Positions 54,174 to 62,584 of a stretch of DNA of 64,000 nucleotides are shown one piece after another. The DNA is taken from assembly GCF_016907515.1 (NCBI RefSeq), contig NZ_JAFBBY010000001.1:434001-498000 (forward strand), read 5' to 3'. The stretch comes from Nocardioides nitrophenolicus (GTDB taxonomy: Bacteria > Actinomycetota > Actinomycetes > Propionibacteriales > Nocardioidaceae). The notes under the pieces were generated by a model. That model was not told where the DNA came from and ran no database searches. It was given only the letters and a program-made list of their open reading frames with translations. The position numbers and the translations under genes are program-made. The number at the start of each line of letters is the position of its first letter. Position 1 is the stretch's first letter.

Positions 54174-54638
54174 ATGGACCCGAACCGCGCCCTCCGCAGC
54201 CACGACCTGACCTCCGGCGACGTCGCCCACCGCTCCGGCGTGGCCGTCTCCGCCCTCCACTACTACGAGCGGGAAGGCCTGATCACCAGCATCCGCACCG
54301 CCGGCAACCAGCGCCGCTACCACCGCGACGTGCTGCGCCGGGTCGCGTTCATCCGGGTCTCCCAGGGCGTCGGGGTGTCCCTCGCCGAGATCCGCGACGC
54401 GCTCGCCACCCTCCCCGAGGGCCGCACGCCCACCAAGGCCGACTGGGCCCGGCTGTCCCGGACCTGGCGCGGCGCCCTCGACGACCGGATCAGCCGGCTC
54501 GAGCGGCTGCGCGACACCCTCGACGACTGCATCGGCTGCGGCTGCCTGTCGCTCAAGTCGTGCTCGCTGGCCAACCCGGGCGACGTGCTGAAGGAGTACG
54601 GCGACGGGCCGGTGCGGCTGGTCGGGCGCTCCCGGTAG
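54174..54638 (+). CDS. soxR: Redox-sensitive transcriptional activator SoxR
   Basis: A 154-residue MerR-family regulator. Winged HTH at residues 13-60 ([21 protein letters not shown]), a dimer helix, and the [2Fe-2S] binding site [12 protein letters not shown] with the exact C-x2-C-x-C-x5-C spacing of SoxR. In actinomycetes SoxR answers redox-cycling metabolites and induces reductases and efflux pumps; here both types are divergent from it. Confidence 0.95.
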   Translation: MDPNRALRSHDLTSGDVAHRSGVAVSALHYYEREGLITSIRTAGNQRRYHRDVLRRVAFIRVSQGVGVSLAEIRDALATLPEGRTPTKADWARLSRTWRGALDDRISRLERLRDTLDDCIGCGCLSLKSCSLANPGDVLKEYGDGPVRLVGRSR

Positions 54639-56021
54639 TCAGCCCAGGTCGGTCGCCAGCAGGTCGTCGACCGTCTCCCGGCGGACGACGACGCGGGCCT
54701 GCCCGTCCTTGACCGCGACCACCGGCGGGCGGAGGGCGTGGTTGTAGTTGGAGGCCATCGACCGGCCGTAGGCGCCGGTGCCGGGGACCGCCACCAGGTC
54801 GCCCGGTGCGACGTCGCCGGGCAGGAACTCGTCCTTGACCACGATGTCGCCCGACTCGCAGTGCTTGCCGACGACCCGGGCCAGCACCGGCGCCGCGTCG
54901 GACGCACGGGAGGCGAGGGTGCAGGAGTAGTCGGCGTCGTAGAGGGCGGTGCGGATGTTGTCGCTCATCCCGCCGTCGACGGAGACGTAGGTGCGGGTGG
55001 CGCCACCGTCGAGCTGGACCCGCTTGACCGTGCCGACGGTGTAGACGGTGCACATCGCCGGGCCGACGATGGCACGCCCGGGCTCGATCGACAGGTGCGG
55101 GACGGCGATGCCGAGCGCGGCGCACTCCCCCGTCACGATCCTGGTGATCTGCTCGGCCAGCACCGCCGGCTCCGCCGGGTCGTCCTGGGTGGTGTAGGCG
55201 ATGCCGAAGCCGCCGCCGAGGTCGAGCTCGGGCAGCTCCTGGCCGAGCTCGACGGCGATCCGGGCGTGCAGCGCGAGCACGCGGCGCGCGGCGACCTCCC
55301 AGCCGGAGGTGTCGAAGATCTGCGAGCCGATGTGGCTGTGCAGGCCGCGCAGCTCCAGCCCCTCGGCGGCGACGACGCGCGACGCGGCCTCGAAGGCGTC
55401 GCCGGAGGAGATCGAGAAGCCGAACTTCTGGTCCTCGTGGGCGGTCGCGATGAACTCGTGGGTGTGCGCCTCGACACCCGCGGTGACCCGCACCATCACG
55501 CCCTGGCGGACGCCGAGCTGGCGGGCCACGTCGGCGACCCGCTCGATCTCGTGGAAGGAGTCGACGATGATCCGGCCCACGCCGGCGTCGACCGCGCGGC
55601 GCAGCTCCATCGCGGTCTTGTTGTTGCCGTGGTAGCCGATCCGGGCCGGGTCGGTACCGGCCCGCAGCGCGACGGTCAGCTCACCGTCGCTGCACACGTC
55701 GAGGCGCAGCCCCTCCTCCGCCACCCAGCGGGCGACGGTGGTGCACAGGAACGCCTTGCCGGCGTAGTAGATGTCGTAGCCCGCGAAGCCGTCGCGGAAG
55801 GCGCGGGCCCGCGCACGGAAGTCGTCCTCGTCGAGGACGTACGCCGGGGTGTTGACGTCGGCGACCAGGTCGGGGACCGGCAGGCCCCCGACCGACAGCA
55901 CGCCGTCGTCCTTGCGTGCGGTCGCCGACCACAGCACGGGGACGAGGGCGTTGACGTCGGCCGGCTCGCGCAGCCAGACGGGCGAGGTGCCGGCGTAGTC
56001 GCCGGGCGGGACGCGTCCCAT
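54639..56021 (-). CDS. lysA: Diaminopimelate decarboxylase
   Basis: A 460-residue PLP enzyme, last step of lysine synthesis. PLP lysine in DIYYAGKAFLC, HSHIGSQIF, GGGFGIAYT and the partner-subunit motif CESGDIV. The start overlaps the argS stop by one base (TGATG). The single open frame that continues into argS on the same strand is a coincidence of frames. Confidence 0.96.
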   Translation of the reverse strand: MGRVPPGDYAGTSPVWLREPADVNALVPVLWSATARKDDGVLSVGGLPVPDLVADVNTPAYVLDEDDFRARARAFRDGFAGYDIYYAGKAFLCTTVARWVAEEGLRLDVCSDGELTVALRAGTDPARIGYHGNNKTAMELRRAVDAGVGRIIVDSFHEIERVADVARQLGVRQGVMVRVTAGVEAHTHEFIATAHEDQKFGFSISSGDAFEAASRVVAAEGLELRGLHSHIGSQIFDTSGWEVAARRVLALHARIAVELGQELPELDLGGGFGIAYTTQDDPAEPAVLAEQITRIVTGECAALGIAVPHLSIEPGRAIVGPAMCTVYTVGTVKRVQLDGGATRTYVSVDGGMSDNIRTALYDADYSCTLASRASDAAPVLARVVGKHCESGDIVVKDEFLPGDVAPGDLVAVPGTGAYGRSMASNYNHALRPPVVAVKDGQARVVVRRETVDDLLATDLG

Positions 56022-57691
56022 CACATCCGCTCGGGCGCGGAGACGCCGAGCAGGTCGAGACCGTTGGCGAGCACGGTCCGGGTGGCCACGACGAGCACCA
56101 GGCGCGCGAGATTGGCCGGACCGACCGGCTCGTCGCCCTGGGGCAGCATCCGGCACTCCTTGGTGTCGTACCACTTGTTGAAGACCGAGGCGGTGTCCTC
56201 CAGGTAGCGCGCGACCCGGTGCGGCTCGCGCAGCTCGGCGGCACTGGCCACGACGCGGGGGTACTCCGCCAGCGCCCGCAGCAGCTGGCCGTCGCGTTCG
56301 TGGGACAGCAGGCTCGGGTCGAACGCGTCGCCGGGCAGGGTCATGCCGAGGTCGGTGGCATTGCGAATCATCGCGCTGGTGCGGGCGTGGGCGTACTGCA
56401 CGTAGTAGACCGGGTTGTCGTTGGACGCCTTGGTGATCTCGGCGACGTCGAGGGTCAGCGGCGAGTCGGCCGGGTAGCGCGCCAGGGAGTAGCGCAGCGC
56501 GTCGACGCCGATCTCCTGGGCCAGCTCGTCGAGGGTGACGATGTTGCCGGCGCGCTTGGAGAGCTTGAGCTCCTCGCCGTCCTTGAGGATCTTGACCAGC
56601 TGGCCGATCAGCACGTCGAGGGTCTGGTCCGGGTCGTCGCCGACGCAGGCCGCCATCGCACGCAGCCGGCCGACGTACCCGTGGTGGTCGGCGCCGAGCA
56701 GGTAGATGCAGTGGTCGAACCCACGTGCGCGCTTGTTGAGGTAGTACGCGGTGTCGGACGCGAAGTAGGTGAGCTCGCCGTCGGACTTGATGAGCACCCG
56801 GTCCTTGTCGTCGCCGAAGTCGGTCGTGCGCATCCACAGCGCGCCGTCCTGCTCGAAGACGTGACCGAGCTCCTTGAGCCGCGCCAGCGTCTCGGGCACC
56901 GAGCCCGACTCGTGGAGCGAGAGCTCGGAGAACCAGACGTCGAAGTGGGTGTTGAAGCCGTCGAGCTGGTCCTGCTGCTCCTTGAGCTGGATCTCGTAGC
57001 CCTTCGCGCGCACGGCGGCCCGCCGCTCCTCGCCCTCGAGCTGGAAGATCCCGGGGCTGGCCGCCTCGACGGCCTGGGCGAGATCGGTGATGTAGGCGCC
57101 GGCGTACCCGTCGGCGGGCTTGTCGTCGCCGAGAGCGGCCGCGATGATCGAGTCGGCGAAGTGGTTCATCTGCACGCCGCGGTCGTTGATGTAGAACTCG
57201 CGGGTCACGTCGGCGCCCGCCGCCGCGAGCACCCGCCCGATCGCGTCGCCGAGCACCGCCCACCGGGTGTGGCCGAGGTGCAGCGGACCGGTCGGGTTGG
57301 CGGAGATGAACTCGACGTTGATCTTCTGCCCGCCGAGGGTGTCGGTGCGTCCGTACGCCGGCCCGGCGGCCACCACGTCGGCCGCCACCTGGCCCTGGGC
57401 ACCCGCCTCGACGGTGATGTTGAGGAAGCCCGGACCCGCCAGCTCGACGCCGGCGATGCCGTCGGCCTCCTCGAGCCGAGCCGCCAACAGCTCGCCGAGC
57501 GCCCGCGGGTTCGTACCCGCCTTCTTGGCGAGCTGCAGCGCGACGTTGGTGGCGTAGTCGCCGTGCCCCTTCTGCCGCGGTCGCTCCACCGTCACCTCGC
57601 TCGGGACGCCGTCGGGCAGGGCGAGATCGCCCCGGTCGACGAGCGTCGAGAGTGCGTCGACGATCGTGGTGGAGAGCTGCGCTGGAGTCAC
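56021..57691 (-). CDS. argS: Arginyl-tRNA synthetase
   Basis: A 556-residue class I synthetase with HIGH-like HLGH (SANPTGPLHLGHTRW) and an intact anticodon-binding C-terminal domain. GTG 57691 was chosen because a -10-like TACGCT ends 6 nt upstream, as in a leaderless gene; TTG 57697 would lie inside that spacer. It is divergent from the tRNA-Arg gene, its probable substrate. Confidence 0.95.
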   Translation of the reverse strand: MTPAQLSTTIVDALSTLVDRGDLALPDGVPSEVTVERPRQKGHGDYATNVALQLAKKAGTNPRALGELLAARLEEADGIAGVELAGPGFLNITVEAGAQGQVAADVVAAGPAYGRTDTLGGQKINVEFISANPTGPLHLGHTRWAVLGDAIGRVLAAAGADVTREFYINDRGVQMNHFADSIIAAALGDDKPADGYAGAYITDLAQAVEAASPGIFQLEGEERRAAVRAKGYEIQLKEQQDQLDGFNTHFDVWFSELSLHESGSVPETLARLKELGHVFEQDGALWMRTTDFGDDKDRVLIKSDGELTYFASDTAYYLNKRARGFDHCIYLLGADHHGYVGRLRAMAACVGDDPDQTLDVLIGQLVKILKDGEELKLSKRAGNIVTLDELAQEIGVDALRYSLARYPADSPLTLDVAEITKASNDNPVYYVQYAHARTSAMIRNATDLGMTLPGDAFDPSLLSHERDGQLLRALAEYPRVVASAAELREPHRVARYLEDTASVFNKWYDTKECRMLPQGDEPVGPANLARLVLVVATRTVLANGLDLLGVSAPERM

Positions 57692-57785
57692 CGGCAAAGC
57701 GTATCGAGGGGCACCGGTTTCCTTTGCACGGATATCGACCGGTAGGGTTCCTCATCGCGCCACCGACCTCACCGTCGCGGCGCAT

Positions 57786-57861
57786 GCCTCCGTAGCTCAG
57801 GGGATAGAGCACTGGTTTCCGGTACCAGGTGTCGCAGGTTCGAATCCTGCCGGAGGCGCCA
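57786..57861 (+). tRNA. tRNA-Arg (anticodon CCG), CCA encoded
   Basis: A complete cloverleaf: acceptor GCCTCCG/CGGAGGC, D-arm GCTC/GAGC, anticodon stem CTGGT/ACCAG with loop TTCCGGT (anticodon CCG, reading CGG), T-arm GCAGG-TTCGAAT-CCTGC, discriminator G and encoded CCA (57859-57861). Confidence 0.96.
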
Positions 57862-57863
57862 CG

Positions 57864-57892
57864 AGAACCGCAGGCCCACGGCCTGCGGTTCT
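57864..57892 (+). terminator. Terminator after tRNA-Arg
   Basis: 12-bp perfect stem AGAACCGCAGGC / complement with loop CCACG, 2 nt after the tRNA, followed by TCTCGTCTC. Confidence 0.75.
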
Positions 57893-57921
57893 TCTCGTCT
57901 CGGGCGCTCTACGATCCCGAT

Positions 57922-58389
57922 GTGCCGACCGACCCGACCTCCCGCGTCACCATCCACACCGACGGCGCCTGCCTCGGGAACCCGGGACCCGGCGGCTGGG
58001 GTGCGGTGCTGAGGTACGGGCGGTACGAGAAGGAGCTCTACGGCGGCGAGCCGGCCACGACCAACAACCGGATGGAGCTGATGGCGGCCATCCAGGCCCT
58101 CGAGCTGCTCAACCGCCCCTCGGCGGTCGACCTCCACACCGACAGCAGCTACGTCCGCAACGGGATCCTGTCCTGGGTGGCGAAGTGGAAGGCCAACGGC
58201 TGGCGCACGGCCGCCAAGGCGCCGGTCAAGAACGACGACCTGTGGCGCCGGCTCGACGCCGCCGCGGCCGGCCACGACGTGGCCTGGCACTGGGTCAAGG
58301 GGCACGCCGGCGACCCCGGCAACGAGCGGGCGGACGCCCTCGCCGGACGGGGTGCGCGCGAGGCGCGCGACGGCGTACTGACGGCCTGA
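57922..58389 (+). CDS. rnhA: Ribonuclease HI
   Basis: A 155-residue enzyme that removes RNA from RNA-DNA hybrids. The catalytic DEDD set is present: [27 protein letters not shown] and [11 protein letters not shown] 57922 has no ribosome site; TACGAT ends 6 nt upstream, so it is probably leaderless. The C-terminus is short. Confidence 0.95.
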   Translation: MPTDPTSRVTIHTDGACLGNPGPGGWGAVLRYGRYEKELYGGEPATTNNRMELMAAIQALELLNRPSAVDLHTDSSYVRNGILSWVAKWKANGWRTAAKAPVKNDDLWRRLDAAAAGHDVAWHWVKGHAGDPGNERADALAGRGAREARDGVLTA

Positions 58390-58491
58390 CGAGAACACGT
58401 TCCACACGCTCGGGACACCCGCTCGATGTCTGATGCGCAACACCTGGCGGCAAAGGGTGCCCACGGGGCGGTATTTGCTTCCCCTTGGGAC

Positions 58492-58497
58492 TAGCCT
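58492..58497 (+). promoter_or_regulatory. Probable -10 element for kgd
   Basis: TAGCCT, 69 nt upstream of the kgd GTG, in the 176-nt region after rnhA. A fair -35 was not evident. Confidence 0.4.
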
Positions 58498-58565
58498 TGG
58501 CGGTCGACAGCCACCCGCTATCGGCGGCGGGTAGGTCCAGCTCATCGGAAGAGGCGAAGCACGTC

Positions 58566-61500
58566 GTGACGCAGTCGTCAGACCAGTCCACCGGATCTCC
58601 CGTTCCTGAGGACTTCGGAGCCAACGAGTGGCTCGTGGAGGAGATGAAGGAACGGTTCGAGGCCGACCCGAGCAGCGTCGATCCCGCGTGGGCGACGTTC
58701 TTCAGGAACGGCAGCGGCAACGGCACGGCGACCAAGGTCGCTCCGGCCGCCGCGCCCGCCACGACGACGGCTCCCGCGCCCGCCGCCCCGGCCGCTGCCG
58801 CCACCACCCCGGCCACCCCGAAGGCCACCCCCGCACCCCAGGTGAGCCCCGCCTCCTCGACGACGCCGACGCCGCCGAAGGCCGACTCCCCCGCCCCGAC
58901 CCCCAAGGACGCCCCGCGCCCGGCGCCGGTGACGGCCAGCGACGAGCCGACCCTGACGGTGCTGCGCGGCATCCCGGCCGCGACCGCCAAGAACATGGAC
59001 ATCTCGCTGTCGGTTCCGACGGCGACCTCGGTGCGCAACATCCCGGTCAAGCTGCTGTGGGACAACCGCATCGTCATCAACAGCCACCTCAAGCGCGCCC
59101 GCGGCGGCAAGGTCTCCTTCACCCACCTCATCGGCTACGCCATCGTCAAGGCGATCAAGGCGCTGCCGGCGATGAACAACACCTACGCCGAGATCGACGG
59201 CAAGCCGACCATGGTGACGCCGGCCCACATCAACCTGGGCCTGGCGATCGACCAGCAGAAGAAGGACGGCACCCGCCAGCTGGTCGCCCCCAGCATCAAG
59301 GCGTGCGAGTCGATGGACTTCGCGCAGTTCTGGACGGCGTACGAGGACATCGTGCGCAAGGCCAAGGACAACAAGCTGACCATGGAGGACTACTCCGGCA
59401 CGACCGTCAGCCTCACCAACGTCGGCGGCCTCGGCACCAACAACTCGGTGCCGCGCCTCATGCAGGGCCAGGCCGCGATCATCGGCGTCGGCTCGATGGA
59501 CTACCCGCCGGAGTTCCAGGGCGCGTCCGAGGACACGATCGCGCGCAACGCGATCTCCCGGATCATGACGATGACCTCGACCTACGACCACCGCGTGATC
59601 CAGGGCGCGCAGTCGGGCGAGTTCCTCGGCCAGGTGCACAAGTACCTGCTCGGCCAGGACGGCTTCTACGACGAGATCTTCCGCGCGCTGCGCATCCCCT
59701 ACGAGCCGATCCGCTGGAACGCCGACATCGCGACGTCCCACGACGACCAGATCGACAAGCAGGCCAGGATCCTCGAGCTGATCCACGCCTACCGCGTGCG
59801 CGGCCACCTGATGGCCGACACCGACCCGCTGGAGTACAAGCAGCGCAGCCACCCCGACCTGCGCATCGAGTCGCACGGACTGACCCTGTGGGACCTCGAG
59901 CGCGAGTTCCCCACCGGCTCGTTCGGCGGGCGCGACCGGCGGTTCATGAAGCTGCGCGACATCCTCGGCATCCTGCGCGACTCCTACTGCCGCACCACCG
60001 GCATCGAGTACATGCACATCATGGACCCCGAGCAGCGCGCGTGGATCCAGGAGCGCGTCGAGCAGCCCCACAGCAAGCCGCCCCGCGAGGAGCAGCTGCG
60101 GATCCTGCTGAAGCTCAACCAGGCCGAGGCCTTCGAGACCTTCCTGCAGACCAAGTTCGTCGGTCAGAAGAGGTTCTCCCTCGAGGGCGGCGAGACCACG
60201 GTCCCCGTCGTCGACGAGATCGCCGAGGCGGCCGCGCAGGCCGGCCTGGTCGAGGTCGCGATCGGCATGGCCCACCGCGGCCGGCTCAACATGCTGGCCA
60301 ACATCGTCGGCAAGTCCTACAACCAGATCTTCCGCGAGTTCGAGGGCAACATCGACCCGCGCACGGTCCAGGGCTCCGGCGACGTGAAGTACCACCTCGG
60401 CGCCGAGGGCACCTTCGTGGCCGGCACCGGCGAGACCATCGCCGTGTCGATCGCCGCGAACCCCTCACACCTCGAGACGGTGGACCCGGTCCTCGAGGGC
60501 ATCGCCCGCGCCAAGCAGGACGTGCTCGACCGTGGCGCCGAGTTCCCGGTGCTGCCGATGCTCATCCACGGCGACGCGGCCTTCGCGGGCCAGGGTGTCG
60601 TGGCCGAGACGCTCAACCTCTCGCAGCTGCGCGGCTACCGCACCGGCGGCACGATCCACGTGGTCATCAACAACCAGGTCGGGTTCACCACCTCGCCCGG
60701 CTCGTCGCGCTCGACGCTCTACTGCACCGACGTGGCCCGGATGGTGCAGGCGCCGATCTTCCACGTCAACGGCGACGACCCCGAGGCGTGCATCCGCGTC
60801 GCGCGGCTCGCGTTCGAGTACCGCCAGGCGTTCAACAGCGACGTCGTCATCGACCTGGTCTGCTACCGCCGCCGCGGTCACAACGAGGGCGACGACCCGT
60901 CGTACACCCAGCCGCTGATGTACGACCTCATCGAGCAGAAGCGCTCGGTCCGCAAGCTCTACACGGAGTCCCTGATCGGTCGTGGCGACATCACGATCGA
61001 GGAGGCCGAACAGGTGCTGCGCGACTACCAGCAGCAGCTGGAGCGGGTGTTCACCGAGGTCCGCGAGGCGTCGGAGGCCCCCAAGGAGTGGACCACCGTC
61101 CCGGACTACCCGGACAAGTCGGTCGGCGAGACCCAGACCGCCGTCACGCCGGAGGTCCTCAAGCGGATCGCCGACGCCTACGTCACCCCGCCCGACGGGT
61201 TCACCGTCCACCCGAAGGTGATGCCCCAGCTCCAGCGCCGCGCCGCCGCGATCGCCGACGGCCCGATCGACTGGGGCACCGGCGAGATCCTCGCGTTCGG
61301 CTCGCTGCTCATGGACGGCCGGCCGGTGCGCCTGGCCGGCCAGGACTCGCGCCGCGGCACCTTCGTGCAGCGCTTCGCGACGATCATCGACCGGGTCAAC
61401 GCCGACGAGTGGACGCCGCTGGCCAACCTGACCGAGGAGCAGGCGAAGTTCTTCGTCTACGACAGCCTGCTCTCGGAGTACGCCGCGCTCGGCTTCGAGT

Positions 61501-62279
61501 ACGGCTACTCGGTGGCCCGCCCCGACGCCCTGGTGCTCTGGGAGGCGCAGTTCGGCGACTTCGTCAACGGCGCCCAGTCGGTCATCGACGAGTACATCTC
61601 GGCCGGCAAGACCAAGTGGGGCCAGGACTCCGGCGTCGTGCTGCTGCTGCCGCACGGCTACGAGGGCCAGGGCGCCGACCACTCCTCGGCCCGCATCGAG
61701 CGCTTCCTCGCGCTGTGCGCCGAGGACTCGATGGTCGTGGCCCAGCCGTCGACGCCGGCGTCGTACTTCCACCTGCTGCGCCGCCACTCCCTCGGCGGGG
61801 AGCACAAGCCGCTCATCGTGTTCACGCCGAAGTCGATGCTCAAGCGCAAGGAGGCCGCCTCGCAGCCGGCCGACTTCACCTCCGGCGAGTTCCGCCCCGT
61901 GATCGGCGACGCGACGGCCGACCCGGCGAAGGTGAAGACCGTGCTGCTCGTCTCGGGCCGGCTCACCTGGGACCTGATGGTCGAGCGGCAGAAGTCCGAG
62001 CGCGACGACGTGGCGATCCTGCGCGTCGAGCAGCTCTACCCCTGGCCGACCGAGGCCGTGCAGGCCGAGCTCGCGAAGTACCCGAACGCCACCGTGAAGT
62101 GGGTCCAGGACGAGCCCTACAACCAGGGCCCGTGGCCGTCGTTCTACCTGAACGTCGTCCCGCACCTCGGCCGGCCCATCCAGCCCGTCACCCGGGCCGC
62201 GTCCTCCACCACGGCCGTCGGCACGGCCAAGCGCCACCAGGAGGAGGCCAAGGTCCTCATCGGCGAGGCCTTCGCCTGA
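58566..62279 (+). CDS. kgd: Multifunctional 2-oxoglutarate metabolism enzyme (decarboxylase/dehydrogenase E1 with fused E2)
   Basis: A 1237-residue protein, the normal length for actinobacterial Kgd/OdhA. N-terminal assembly motif [15 protein letters not shown], a Pro/Ala-rich linker to about residue 120, then an E2-type succinyltransferase core ([16 protein letters not shown] near 340) and the thiamine-diphosphate E1 domains ([21 protein letters not shown] and the transketolase-like C-terminal half). It feeds the TCA cycle from 2-oxoglutarate and in mycobacteria is inhibited by GarA. GTG 58566 starts [10 protein letters not shown] with a purine-rich GGAAGAGGCGAAG upstream. Confidence 0.96.
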   Translation: MTQSSDQSTGSPVPEDFGANEWLVEEMKERFEADPSSVDPAWATFFRNGSGNGTATKVAPAAAPATTTAPAPAAPAAAATTPATPKATPAPQVSPASSTTPTPPKADSPAPTPKDAPRPAPVTASDEPTLTVLRGIPAATAKNMDISLSVPTATSVRNIPVKLLWDNRIVINSHLKRARGGKVSFTHLIGYAIVKAIKALPAMNNTYAEIDGKPTMVTPAHINLGLAIDQQKKDGTRQLVAPSIKACESMDFAQFWTAYEDIVRKAKDNKLTMEDYSGTTVSLTNVGGLGTNNSVPRLMQGQAAIIGVGSMDYPPEFQGASEDTIARNAISRIMTMTSTYDHRVIQGAQSGEFLGQVHKYLLGQDGFYDEIFRALRIPYEPIRWNADIATSHDDQIDKQARILELIHAYRVRGHLMADTDPLEYKQRSHPDLRIESHGLTLWDLEREFPTGSFGGRDRRFMKLRDILGILRDSYCRTTGIEYMHIMDPEQRAWIQERVEQPHSKPPREEQLRILLKLNQAEAFETFLQTKFVGQKRFSLEGGETTVPVVDEIAEAAAQAGLVEVAIGMAHRGRLNMLANIVGKSYNQIFREFEGNIDPRTVQGSGDVKYHLGAEGTFVAGTGETIAVSIAANPSHLETVDPVLEGIARAKQDVLDRGAEFPVLPMLIHGDAAFAGQGVVAETLNLSQLRGYRTGGTIHVVINNQVGFTTSPGSSRSTLYCTDVARMVQAPIFHVNGDDPEACIRVARLAFEYRQAFNSDVVIDLVCYRRRGHNEGDDPSYTQPLMYDLIEQKRSVRKLYTESLIGRGDITIEEAEQVLRDYQQQLERVFTEVREASEAPKEWTTVPDYPDKSVGETQTAVTPEVLKRIADAYVTPPDGFTVHPKVMPQLQRRAAAIADGPIDWGTGEILAFGSLLMDGRPVRLAGQDSRRGTFVQRFATIIDRVNADEWTPLANLTEEQAKFFVYDSLLSEYAALGFEYGYSVARPDALVLWEAQFGDFVNGAQSVIDEYISAGKTKWGQDSGVVLLLPHGYEGQGADHSSARIERFLALCAEDSMVVAQPSTPASYFHLLRRHSLGGEHKPLIVFTPKSMLKRKEAASQPADFTSGEFRPVIGDATADPAKVKTVLLVSGRLTWDLMVERQKSERDDVAILRVEQLYPWPTEAVQAELAKYPNATVKWVQDEPYNQGPWPSFYLNVVPHLGRPIQPVTRAASSTTAVGTAKRHQEEAKVLIGEAFA

Positions 62280-62455
62280 TGTACTTCACCGACCGCGGGA
62301 TCGAGGAGCTCGAGCGGCGCCGGGGCGACGAGGAGGTCACCCTGGCCTGGCTCGGCGAGCGGCTCCAGGAGTTCGTCGACACCCACCCGGAGTTCGAGAC
62401 GGCCGTCGAGCGGTTCGCCACCTGGCTGGCCCGCCTCGACGACCCCGAGGACTGA
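62279..62455 (+). CDS. Small acidic conserved protein downstream of kgd (DUF6104-like)
   Basis: A 58-residue acidic protein ([20 protein letters not shown]...FATWLARLDDPED). It starts in the last base of the kgd stop (TGATG), so translation is coupled. I recall similar short proteins after kgd in Streptomyces, named DUF6104. Their function is unknown; a link to the 2-oxoglutarate complex is inferred from position. Confidence 0.85.
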   Translation: MYFTDRGIEELERRRGDEEVTLAWLGERLQEFVDTHPEFETAVERFATWLARLDDPED

Positions 62456-62456
62456 C

Positions 62457-62584
62457 GCCGACCCGGCACGAAGTTGCGTGAGAATCGCGCCGACCCGGCA
62501 GAAAGTTCTGCCGGGTCGGCGGCTTTTTCAGGCAAGTTTCTGCCGGGTCAGCGCAATTCCTGAGCCAGTTTCTGCCGGGTCGGC
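62457..62584. repeat. Head-to-head array of a 32-bp unit
   Basis: The word GCCGACCCGGCA occurs at 62457 and 62489 on the plus strand and, as complement, at 62509, 62541 (one change) and 62573. Spacing is exactly 32 bp within each arm. The two arms meet at a hairpin (62489-62520). The array covers the kgd-side junction and the last codons of the MMPL gene. Confidence 0.8.
62489..62527 (+). terminator. Intrinsic terminator at centre of the 32-bp array
   Basis: A 15-bp perfect stem GCCGACCCGGCAGAA / complement with a 2-nt tip (62489-62520), followed by GGCTTTTT. It terminates the kgd transcript and may also serve the convergent MMPL transcript. Confidence 0.85.

Noticed and set aside
54639..57812. 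Single 1057-codon frame joining argS region to lysA
   Set aside because: argS is coded in another frame; the N-terminal two thirds of this frame show no protein-like sequence. lysA starts at 56021.
58628..62455. 1275-codon plus frame overlapping kgd
   Set aside because: Only its last codons are real (the small gene from 62279); the rest is the +2 shadow of kgd.
62457..62584. CRISPR array
   Set aside because: Five short copies in opposite orientation without unique spacers or cas genes; better read as a repeat-built terminator.
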